Below, in pieces: positions 33,966-43,741 of a stretch of 64,000 nt of DNA. Location: NCBI GenBank assembly GCA_003952965.2, contig CM025855.1, positions 18,531,638 through 18,595,637 on the forward strand, written 5' to 3'. The stretch comes from Morella rubra (Eukaryota > Streptophyta > Magnoliopsida > Fagales > Myricaceae). Below the pieces are notes generated by a model. That model worked only from the letters and a program-made list of their open reading frames with translations, made no database searches and was not told the origin of the DNA. The stretch's first letter is position 1; each line of letters opens with the position of its first letter. A program made the translations under genes and the position numbers.

Positions 33966-34055
33966 TAAAGATGTCCAAGGACCCCCAAGATCTGGGTGCT
34001 GGATGGCCAGAGTGAGCCTGGATGCAGATATATTGTAAAAGTCATTTGTCACAAG
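33966..34055 (+). repeat. Inverted duplicate of the transposase last exon
   Basis: AAGATGTCCAAGGACC and CCAAGATCTGG-TGCTGGA, then GGCCAGA, match in inverted orientation the exon at 35055-35145. The copy has small indels and no splice context, so it is a dead fragment. Confidence 0.7.
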
Positions 34056-34399
34056 ATCTATTTTGGCTTGTCTCATCCCAATGCTAATAGTTCTTGGTCA
34101 TCGGTTGCAGAGCATGTATTTTGAACTAGATGCATAGTTTGTATTCTTGGTATTTTTTTTGGTAGAGCAGATCTGTAATATAAATGGTTCTTGTTTTTGT
34201 TAGACATTTTTAGTATAAAGCTGTGTTGGAATTCGAGGAGCTCAAAGTAGTCCAATTTTCAACTTCGAAGGTTGATGTATGGCTCTTTCTAATTTTTGTG
34301 TCACTGTCTAGTTTCCGTTTGTATGGCCTTTAGCGAATCATCTGTTTTTGTAGGTTGATGTATCTTTCCTCTAAGACGATGAAGTCCCTGCTCTGAGCT

Positions 34400-34860
34400 C
34401 AACCAGGGACGCCCTGGAATTTCCAGCTCCAATAGCCCCTGAAATGCCCAGCACCAATAGCCCAAGGCGCCCTGAGCGTGGCAGGGCATTGCGCCCCTGA
34501 GCGCGGCGGGGCCTAGAATTTCCAGAGCCCCTCGCGTACAACAGAGCCTGGAATTTCTAAAGCCCCTCGCACGCGACTAGGCTTGGAATTTCCAGGGCAT
34601 TGCGCGCTCGGCAAGGCCTGGAAATTCCAGAGCCCCCCGATTGCGACAGGGCTCCAGAGCACCCCTAAGCGAGGCAGGATCTGGAATTTCCAGAGCCCCT
34701 GCGCAAGCGCAAGGCCTTGCGCGGCAGGGCCTAGAAATTTCCAGGGCTTAATTCGGAAGTTAAGAAATAGCAGAGCCCCCGATCGCGGCAGGGCCTGGTT
34801 TTAGGTGTTTCTTAAAAAATACAATAATTTCCAGGGCTTCATTTTAATTTGTTCATAGAA
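34400..34860. repeat. GC-rich minisatellite in the MULE
   Basis: About ten imperfect units of 35-45 bp, each with a (T)GGAATTTCCAG(A/G)GC core followed by CCC(T/C)-GCG-GCG-CAGGGCCT. The core GGAATTTCC is a perfect palindrome. Unit length and GC-rich spacer vary; the last cores at about 34736 and 34830 are more distant. No coding sequence was supported. Confidence 0.75.
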
Positions 34861-35054
34861 ACAGTTTCCAAACTAATTTCAAACCTATCCAAATCCAAAT
34901 CAATCCAAATTACACCATATATCCACAAAATTCTACTTCATTTACAACAGCAATGTTATAACTAGTTCCAGATCACACTATCTTGAATGTCTCGGCCTAA
35001 ATGACTTAAAATGCTGCCATGATCTTTGCTTCTGATGTCAGGACAAAATGACTT

Positions 35055-38000
35055 TTAGAATATCTCTGTATCTAGGTTCACTCTGGAGTCTGGCCCTCCA
35101 GCACCAGATCTTGGAGGTCCTTGGACATCTTGAGAGTTTTGGACATCTTCCGGTTCATCCGGATCAAAAGTCTTTCCACTATGAACCTAAAAATAAGATG
35201 ATATTTAGATTACACAAAGAAGTTTAAAAATCAACAATTTGGCAAAGGGAAAATACTAATTGCTGAGTAATTTATTACCTCATCCCACTTGATTAAGTGG
35301 GCATATTCAATGCAATGGGCAGCAGTTCAAACAAACTTACATGATGCCAACTCTTCTATAACTCGTCAAGGCTCCTAAATCGTCCCGTTATCGATTCGTC
35401 CTCGCCCTTGTCCTCGACCGCTTCCTCCTGCCCATGAAGTACCTCGTCCTCAGTGGATGGCTACGAAGGAGGAATGCACAAACAAAATTGTTACAGTGAT
35501 TTTGTTTCAAATAGTAAACTGAAAAATAATAAATTCGGTAGTGACAATACCTCTAACTCATCAAGTAGTTGCAAATGACGAGCAGTTGGTTGTGGCGAGG
35601 CACGAACACCCCCCAGGCCACAGGAAGGACCACGACCAAGTGTACTCCTTATCTCAAGTCCACTCTTTAGTCGCTTATTTCCTTGGTGCTTTGGAGGCCG
35701 AGACTTAAAACCTTTTGCAACAATGGGGATATCAACACCCACTCCAGAATCATCACTAGCAGGGGCAGCAGGATCTCCTTCATCCGACAACTGATCAAGT
35801 TCCTTCTCTAGTTCTTGGTAGTAACGATCGAATATTGGCCAAGATTTATTTTTAGCCCCATGACGATGACATAATGAAGCAAATTGGTTAACATATCTCC
35901 TTCGGTTAACCACCTTCAAAATGGTCGGATCATCCGTGCTTTTTGACCTGTTAATAGGCGCAACTGTCCTCCTAGCATCTCTTCTCCACCTTGATAGGAT
36001 ATACGCATCAGGAATAGCAAACAAACGCTTCGCCCTCATTACAAATATAATGTGGCTGCATATGATACCAAGAAAATTGAAGTATTTGCAACTACAATGA
36101 TACACCCCATTCTCCTCATGGATCACATAGCGCCTTGATGTTGAATAGTTATGGTCTTGGGCCCGACTGCATACATGTACCTCAATGTCTTTAGTCCCAA
36201 TAATTCCCAACCGACAGTTAGGCACAACATAGCCAGCTTCTCGTGATTGCTCCATATAAGCACGTAACATAGTGGGAGTGTAGACTTCTGCAGCATGATC
36301 ACGGAGCGGGTCTCCAGATCGTTCATTGTGCACTGTATCAAGCATCTTAAAATCTAGTTGTAGCTTGTTGTATCGCAAGTCATCAACTGCTCGTTGAAAA
36401 TGTCATAGGAATCGGTCCATATTCATGCCTAATTTCAAGAACCTACGCAATGTCGAATTGAAACACTCACTTAGATGGGTCGTCCTCTTCCCAGCACAGA
36501 AGACATTGCGTACATACTGTGGCGCCCATTTCTCCGCTTCTCATATATCTTTTTTAACCATTCATTACCTTGGAGGTTATGGAGCTCAATCATTTTACTC
36601 CAATCCTGTTCAAAGTGATCTACCTTGGGTTCAAAAAGAAGACGGTTCCAATCTCTTTGGAAGTCCTTGTTGCTAGAAAGAAATCCCAAATTCTTCAATG
36701 CATTTTGAGATATGTGCCAGACACACAAAAAATGGTGTGTATCTAGTAAGACAGATGGGATTGTAGCTAGCATAGCTGCAAAATAATTAACAAATTACTA
36801 TGAAACAAAGAATGGTAACAAAACTAACATAAATGGGAAAAAAAAAACAATAAAATGATACTAAAAACGAAGAACTAATTGCTAAATGGGAAAACTACTA
36901 ATAAACGGACGCCATCATATAGGTATATTAGATTCTATCCCGTCACAAAAGCATAATAAAATCCTAAAAACTAAACATGGCTTGATCAAGAATGGGACAA
37001 CTTTGGAAATTGTTTGACACTTATTGATCAAACCATGTTTAGATATATATATTTTTAAATAAGGAGTATCCATCACAAATTGGATATTGTTATAAATTGA
37101 ATGTGAGCTACTACTAAAAAGGTACCTGCGTCTTGGTCGTGAAGAGGGATTCAGGAGCCTTCCCATTCATACACTCGATGAACGTTTCAAATGTTTGCGC
37201 TGTCTCATCAAACAATAGACATGCCCCGAACATGACCGAAGATCTGTGGTGATTAACCCCAACGAATACTCCCAATGGCCTGTGCTCGTCATTCATCCTG
37301 TATGTAGTGTCAAATGAAACAAAGTCTCCAAATACGGCATAGTCTCTTTGCATTGCATGGTCCGACTAGAAGACGTTAGTAATGTGCTCATCTTCATCCA
37401 TCATGACCCGAAAGAAAAATTGTGTATCCTTCTTCTGCTGATCACCGAACCAGTTAAGAAGAACACCAGCCACCCCAACTTCCATTTTCTTAGATCTTAT
37501 ACCATTTAGATACTTTTTGAAGTCTTGCTGAGTGAAACCCAAGTGTTGTCTACCCCCAACCCGCGCCGCCATCAGGTCAACTGCTAGTTTGGGCCGAATG
37601 CCTGCTCTCTCTGAATCTATAGCCTTGGAACACTGCAACTCACTCATTCCTCTGTTAGAACGGAGCAGGTGAACTTTGGAAGGTGTCGCCAACTCGTGGT
37701 TGTGTTGCGGAGACCAGTCGAAGACCCAATACTTCCCATTAGGCTGTCGCTGAATAGTAAAACTTGCAAGGCACCCACATCTTGTGTTCCGTCGCTCTCG
37801 TTGCACTGGCACAAGCGGATCATTTTCTTTTTTCATATCTTCTTTACTACAAACAAAAAATCTGCTAGTCCAATACCCATGTTTTTTATGCTTGACGCCA
37901 TTTTGTATACGGATGTTGAACCCTTGGTTAGTTGCATAACGATTGTACCAATTGTATGCATGATCGACGTTATTCCATTGAAGGCTCCAAACATCTACTA

Positions 38001-38181
38001 TGTCCCCGTTGTCCGCCTTTACCATGTCACCTACACGTATGAACCAAAAAAAATGATTAAATAAATCCTGAAACAATTTAAGCCACTCAAATAAAGGACA
38101 ACCCAACTTACCTTCCGGGTTAGAAATACTGCTAGACCCTTTTCTAATGTGATTGAGATTAATCCCTTCCATTGTAGCCAT
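35055..38181 (-). pseudogene. FAR1-type MULE transposase, multi-exon, disrupted
   Basis: Proposed start is the ATG at 38181-38179, with an intron at 38111-38031 (GTAAG...GTGTAG). A FAR1 zinc-finger domain follows (HAYNWYNRYATNQGFNIRI, then CGCLASF and PQHNHEL), then the MULE transposase domain (FGDFVSFDTTYR; HHFLCVWHISQNALKNLG) and a SWIM finger CxC-CxH (YHCSCKYFNFLGIICSHI, near 36060). After acidic exons, the last exon is 35186-35055. Defects: TAG at 37368-37366 where family members have Trp, an intron junction out of phase (37125/36782), a frameshift near 36540 and TGA near 36400. Known relatives include Jittery transposase and domesticated FHY3/FAR1. Here it lies inside matching TIRs, so it is the element's own gene, not a host FRS gene. 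Confidence 0.9.
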
Positions 38182-38684
38182 ATAGTTTTTAACACCGGTG
38201 GAGATGATCACCTAGACTTTGCATATATTCATAAACTTAGCCAATAATTCAATGAATTTACAAGAACAAAGGTATACTCAATGAACACTTATTTGAATTA
38301 GAAGTATATTATTTTAGTATTGGATAACTATGCTGAAGGATGAAGTTTTCTAACTTTTTGAAGTGTTTCGATCCCTTGTTTCAGCAAGTAACCTTTCTCT
38401 TTTCCAACCTAGACAAAGATATAATGGCATACACATAACATGAATCTCCACAATTCCAGCAAATATGAGGATTACGTAATAGTTCAAATACGTAATAGGA
38501 AGAGATTCATAACAATTATAATTATTGCAGCAAATCTGAGGATTACGTAATATTTTTATATGTGTTCACCTATTTCCTTTGCTTTTTTTTATGTTTTTTT
38601 TTTCTGTTTGTTTCTTGGTTCACCTTCACAATTGGCACCACAATTTTACTGATAAAACGAAATATTTAGAAGGAAAGCGAGACG

Positions 38685-39055
38685 GTACACCGGGGGGTCT
38701 GCGAACAAATGGGGGAGGGGGACCGGGGGTTTAAAAAAAACGTTTAAACCGATCGTGTTATTACAAAAAAAATACCCCCGGGGTCCCGGTACCCCGGGGG
38801 GTCTGCGAACAAATGGGGGAGGGAGGGGGGGACCGGGGGTTTAAACAAAACAATCGTTTTGTTAATAAAAAAAACCGGGGGGGTCCGGGAACAAATGGAG
38901 GAGGGGGGACAGGGGTTTAAACAAAGCAATCGTTTTGTTTAAAAAAAAACCCCTGGGGTCCCGTACCCGGGAACCCGGTGCCGGGTACCCCGGGGGGGTC
39001 TACGAACAAATGGGGGAGGGGGGGACCGGGGGTTTAAACAAAACGATCCCCAAGT
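38685..39055. repeat. G-rich tandem repeat, four units
   Basis: Four units of about 85-110 bp share GGGGGTC-GCGAACAAATGG, then GGGAGGGGG, ACCGGGGGTTTAAACAAAAC and a (A)GATCGTTTTGTT-AAAAAA spacer. Units begin near 38691, 38795, 38877 and 38991. Each unit has several runs of three or more G, suitable for G-quadruplexes. Short frames on both strands here follow the repeat and are not genes. Confidence 0.8.
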
Positions 39056-39744
39056 CCACGTCTTGTTGCCCAATAACGCAACCCAGCTCAATGCTTGCAG
39101 GAATACCAAACAGACAACAAACTAGCAATACATGGAAACGACACTATTAGAAACAATAGGACGCGCAATGTAGCCTCAATGGAAGTAGATGGCATTTAGG
39201 GAAACTAGGCAAGGAACGAAACAATAAATACAACAATCAATGCAACGAGACCATCTTTGTGTTCACCATGGACAACTTTGTAGAGGAAGAATGGACAAAA
39301 ACCAATCTTTGAATCCTTGAAATTTTCTCAATCAAGCCCAATGTAACTATTTGGCTCAGTTGATTGGAGCCGTCTGTTATTTGAAAAGAAAAAACAACAA
39401 CAAAAGATATAAAATAACATTATTAAACTTTACATTGTTCATGAACTGCCTTGCACTTGCCCCAGGAGATCTACACGTTCCATTCCAAGAAGTAAACCCA
39501 CAACAGTAACTAGTAATATCATCAGAACTGGCGTCAATGCCACAATGTGTAGGGAAAATGGAAAAAAAAAAAAATTTACGAGAAGTTGAAGAAAGTTGCA
39601 GAAGACGTGCAGCAAAAAGAGTCGGCTTGTTGTTGCAGAAGGTTGCAGAAGAGCAGGGAAAATTGAAAGAAAAAAATTAGCAATGGCGTGTTGCGTGTTG
39701 CGGAAGCTACGTAGGGGAGGAGGAAGATCGCTTAACCAAGGTGA

Positions 39745-39927
39745 GTTTGGTCTAACCAGGGTGAGTTTTGCTTAACCAAGGGTGAGTTTGCTTAACTGGG
39801 TCTAATTTCTTAACCTGGCTTCATTAATTGACCTGGCAATTTTGTGACCGTTAGATGCCCAAGTTTAAATCCGGGCCATGGATGTGAAGAACGGGGATAA
39901 TAGGCGGTGGGGATAGTAACCGAACCC
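39745..39927 (-). repeat. MULE terminal inverted repeat, right
   Basis: Mirror of 32198-32362. The inner part (39739-39800) repeats a GGTGAGTTT(T/G)(G/C)-CTTAACC motif three times, so this arm is slightly longer than the left one. Confidence 0.85.
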
Positions 39928-39928
39928 A

Positions 39929-40490
39929 GCAGAGAAGGCCATAAGTCTTCATGTTATAGAATTCGGTATCCAGTGGCCAAGTTTGATCGAGAAACTCTCT
40001 AAAAGACCTGGTGGACCTCCCAAGCTAAGAATTACAGGGATAGAGCTTCCCCGACCTGGATTCCGTCCAACACAGAGCATTGACGAAATGGGTAGTCGCT
40101 TGGCACAATATTGCGAGCGGTACAATGTTCCTTTCAAGTACCAAGCCATAGTCTCACAGAACTGGGAAACCATCCAAATTGAGGATCTGAGGACTATTTT
40201 TTCCGATTTAAGAATCTACTTGATGAGACAGTTGAAGAGACCAATCCATGGGATGAAATTTTGAACTTAATTAGGAGGATGAATCCCGACATTTTTGTCC
40301 ATTCTATTGTTAATGGAGCCTATAATGCCCCCTTCTTTGTCACCCGGTTCTGAGAGGCACTCTACCACTACTCTGCGTTGTATGACATATTTGATGCTAC
40401 AATGTCCGATGAACACCAGTTAGAGAGATGGGGACACGTTCAGTTGAATACATTCTTAGTTGAGGCATTTGAAAAGAATCGTTGAGAAGG
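39929..40490 (+). pseudogene. GRAS (LISCL) gene fragment
   Basis: Begins in the VHIID region (AEKA-SLHVIEFGI-WP) immediately at the MULE edge and continues through RPGGPPKLRITGIELPRPGF, ERYNVPFKYQAIVSQNWETI, RRMNPDIFVHSIVNGAYNAP and EALYHYSALYDIF. It has a short deletion near 40195 with frame change, a stop within the PFYRE block (TGA at about 40351) and loses similarity before the SAW motif. It is closest in text to the other two GRAS copies here. The front half is absent to the left of the MULE, so the insertion was accompanied by deletion or rearrangement. Confidence 0.9.
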
Positions 40491-40916
40491 GATGACATTC
40501 TTTAAGAACTTCGTCTTAACATCAAAGTCTCACAAAACAGGGAGACCCAAAAAAATTTATGTTTTTTTTATTAGACTCTATTTTGTAAAATATTTTATAT
40601 TACTTATAATAATTAAAACATAATAATTTAAATTATCTAATCTCCTAATTTATCTGGAGGTTTCACTAGTTTTTTATTTAAAAGAATATAACCTATGAAA
40701 TTAGGCTATATTTTATTTAAAATTTATGACTTATTTCCTTGATTGAAGGAATTTTTAAGCCATCAACTACACTTAATTGCTTATTACTTAACATTATTTA
40801 ATTTTGTACAATTTCTAGTATAAAAAAAATCTAATAAATAAATAAACTATATTTAAAAGTGCCTAATGTGATAAACAAGTTGTTTTGTCCATTAATAAAA
40901 AAGATGCAGAAAAGCT
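40491..40916. other. Spacer, nothing recognised
   Basis: AT-rich sequence after the GRAS fragment, without a gene or named repeat. Confidence 0.45.
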
Positions 40917-40924
40917 CCCAAAAG

Positions 40925-41418
40925 TAGGGTGGTTCGGTTTTCATCCCAAATTGAGAACCATTCAGTTCTCATGTTCTCCCAACCAACAACTGAACCGTCG
41001 ATTGGGAGAATCGGCCTAGCCAACCAAATTCGATGGTCGGACCAGTTCGGTCAGTTTGGGTGTTTCAGCGAAGGGGGCATGCATGAGAGAGAGAGAGAGA
41101 GAGAGAGAGAGACGCTAGTGGGGGTGGGGGCTAGGGTTTCACTGTGAAGGGGGGGAAGGGTCGTGAAGGCCAATGGGAAGGGAGGGAATTCCAAAAAGGA
41201 AAGATGTGAGATGGTCACTAATTATTAGAAAAAAAAAAAAAAAAAGTAGTGAAATTACTTAGGGCCTTCGATTCGGTGCGGTTCGGCACCTTGAGCCCCC
41301 AAAACCGTGGGTTGAATCGAGGCCCTCGGTTCTAGTGGATTCTGGGCCAACAACCGAATCAGGCTGTCCCAGAACCGGCCAGGCCCAGTCGGTTTCGCCC
41401 CAATAGTGTTTAGCCCTA
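40925..41418. mobile_element. hAT non-autonomous element (494 bp)
   Basis: Left terminus TAGGGTGGTTCGGTTTT and right terminus, in reverse complement, TAGGGCTAAACACTATTGG. The flanking 8-mer CCCAAAAG is identical at 40917-40924 and 41419-41426. The interior has scattered GGTTCGG/CCGAACC/ACCGAATC words and a GA microsatellite (about 41083-41112). No transposase. Confidence 0.85.
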
Positions 41419-41426
41419 CCCAAAAG

Positions 41427-42234
41427 CACCGAAACCACTAGTTATCTCACTCTTTCTATTTCTAATTATAAAATTTTATTGATAATAACCGCAACCTTTC
41501 TTCTACAACAAGAAATTTTCAAAATGTTAATAAAATCATCGAAATAAAAATTTAATAAAATCTACATTATCAACTAAAATATAATAAATATTAATACAAC
41601 CCTTTCCATATGTAATGTATGGATCATGATCCCAATTTCCTACTGAATTGCATGATGCAATTTAAATAGAGATAAATATAAACAAGTAGATCTTACATTA
41701 TTTAATGCTGTCAATATAAATTTTCAAACAACACGGCGTTAAAGGATGTCCACCTGTTATATCTATTCCTTCTCAAATTACACCTTATAATTCAGACATG
41801 AAATTACAGTGGATTCCACTAAAAGCTAAAAGATTAACGGTTTTTAACTAAAATTTATTAATATTTAATACCTTTAAGGCCACTACTAACATAGAGTGAG
41901 ATAAAGGCTTGGAAAAAAAATTGCAAAGAAGGGACCGGACTTTCTATGCTTTGGGTGTGTTCGGACCTAAGCCTAAATGTATTGGGCCTATGGAGATAAA
42001 AAGTTCAAAACATTCTTCTACAAATATCTGCCACTTAGAAGAGCACATGTTCTTCCTGAAAACAGGTGCTTCTAACGCTAGGGAGTGATGGAGTTGCTGT
42101 TCATCAGGAAAAAATTCCGGAGGCGACGGAGTTGGCTAGGGAGACCAGACGGAGATTCTTTGATAACCAACGGCCATGTAGAAGAGCAAGGGCCCAAAAA
42201 ATTTATGGGAACTTGGGAAGAAAAATTATAATTT
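41427..42234. other. Spacer, nothing recognised
   Basis: AT-rich at first, then a slightly richer stretch (42060-42230). The 85-codon frame at 42066 runs into the following foldback and has no recognisable domain. Confidence 0.45.
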
Positions 42235-42745
42235 TAGAGTTAATTACAATTTTCCTTCTCAAACTATCACCTGATTCTCAAATACCTCCAGAAATTTTAA
42301 CTCGTTACAACTCATCCCCATAAATTATACTTCTCTTTGCGATTTTATCTTCCAACTTACTAAAGTTTTTATATCGAACAGTTTCCATCCCTCAACCTGT
42401 TGACCTTCTTCTTACTTAAAAAAATAAATTTGATCGGTTCGATTCTAAATGAGTTATCTTTTTTTTTTAATTAAAAAAATCAGCTAATTACATATTATTT
42501 TTTTGCTCTATGAATTGCTAGAAACATTGTATACGGCTAGGGAGGACTCAAACGAGAGTAAAATTATCTTCTCACCACGTGTCTGTTACGTAGAATAGAA
42601 ACCGTTCGACATAATGACTCCAATCAATGGAGGTAGGAAATCATAATGAGAAATATAGTTATGGGAGTGAATTGCAACGAGTTAAAATTTGTGATTTATT
42701 TAAAAATAGGATGATAATTTGAGGGGAGAAATTATAATTAACCCA
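42235..42745. mobile_element. Foldback element, family X copy 2
   Basis: The left arm has TTAATTACAATTTTCCTTCT, CAAACTATCACCTGATTCTC, AACTCGTTACAACTC and CATAAATTATACTTCT. The right arm has GGGAGTGAATTGCAACGAGT, ATGATAATTTGAGG and GAGAAATTATAATTAACC in reverse complement order. It is the same family as 1848-2036, with a longer centre. Confidence 0.65.
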
Positions 42746-43194
42746 CAATTTTATCATCTTACCTCTTAAAAAAAAAAATGGTGCACCATTGGCCCAATTG
42801 CAGGCTGTGGATCCTGCTAAAAAAGGAAATACAAAATCATAGGGAAAAGAAAAAGGTAAATCCATAAAGATCAATACTTTTCTTTTTTTAGAAAGAAAAA
42901 AGATATTTTTTTTTCGTTGTTATTCATAAAGATCAATACTTGATTTGAATAAGAGTGAAAAAATCTACCTAACTCTTCTATACATTCTATATTAATTTCA
43001 GGTGAGGAAGATATTCCCACATAATCAACTCTCCCATCATCCTTTGTTTGACGAGACCGACATTTTTCATCAAATTTGTTTTGTTGTTATTTCAGCAACT
43101 CTCGAACGTTTGGGTCTGTCGACTGATTCAAAAGAATTTTAGTCGACTACGTGGAAAAATCAAAGAATGTTTTTATATTTGTGTCTAGCCTACT

Positions 43195-43440
43195 AGCTGC
43201 CATATCAATCAGGGAATCAAATTCGGCTGAGTGGTTGTATCCGGTGACATTTACCTTGGCACGTCATGGGCCTCTCAGGAGCTTTGACTCACCTGTCAAA
43301 CCCTGCGCTTCTTGGAAAGTTTGTAAATTTAACGGCAGCCGCCCCCTACTTCCCTTTGGATGGATATCCAGGCATACAGCTTGCTAAAAGAGAAGCCGCA
43401 TAGAAAGGAAGAGAATTTCCAAACACAGAGCCGACAGTCA
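43195..43440 (+). promoter_or_regulatory. Conserved upstream region of the broken GRAS copy
   Basis: Blocks shared with the intact gene's upstream region at 50660-50850: CCGGTGACATTT against CCTGTGACATTT, TTTTGACTCACC-GTC (here CTTTGACTCACCTGTC) and TTCTTGGAAAGTT. At the place where the intact gene has CTATATAA, this copy reads GATATCCAGGCATACAG, so the TATA box seems lost. Confidence 0.5.
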
Positions 43441-43741
43441 GAGAGTCCTGCTGCTTTAGGCTAATCCTTGCCATCTCAGTTTGAGCTTTCTGGCGGAGAA
43501 TTGATTCTCAAGGTTCTTAAGCTTTAACTCTCTTTTTTTTCTTGCCCAGTTTATTTTCCTTTCTCGTTCGCTTCTTCATTAGGGCCCACTTATTCTTAGA
43601 TGTATCCCAGTATTTGATCTAGTTTACTTAGATAATGTTTGATTGGTCTCCAGTTCAGCTCCCCTCTGACCCCAGCATCTGTGATTCATCTTGAGACGTA
43701 TAGAGAAAGTGAGGCTTCCTGGTTTGAGTCTGGCGACAGTT

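Larger units (their letters stand above)
32198..39927 (-). mobile_element. FAR1-type Mutator-like element (MULE), 7.7 kb
   Basis: Both ends carry inverted repeats of about 165 bp starting GGGTTCGGTTACTATCCCC: 32198 inward, and 39927 inward on the other strand. Shared inner text includes TTCACATCCATGGCCCGGAT, GGTCACAAAATTGCCAGGTC and CTCACCCTGGTTAGACCAAA. The interior holds a reverse-strand FAR1/MURA-like transposase gene. No matching 9-11 bp flanks were found (ACAGGAAAA against AGCAGAGAA), so the original insertion site may be rearranged. Nested hAT and LINE insertions and two tandem arrays enlarge it. Confidence 0.9.

Noticed and set aside
37669..38064. 131-codon plus-strand ORF
   Set aside because: It is the opposite strand of the FAR1-type transposase exon and has no domain of its own.
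35055..38181. Domesticated host FHY3/FAR1 (FRS) gene
   Set aside because: It lies inside matching 165-bp terminal inverted repeats and has stops and frame breaks, so it is the element's own decayed transposase.
38744..39150. Pro-rich and Gly-rich ORFs on both strands
   Set aside because: They follow the G-rich tandem repeat unit and would be expected from any frame of such a repeat.
32187..39938. 9-11 bp target duplication flanking the MULE
   Set aside because: The flanks share only purine-rich similarity and belong to different sequences (LINE and GRAS).
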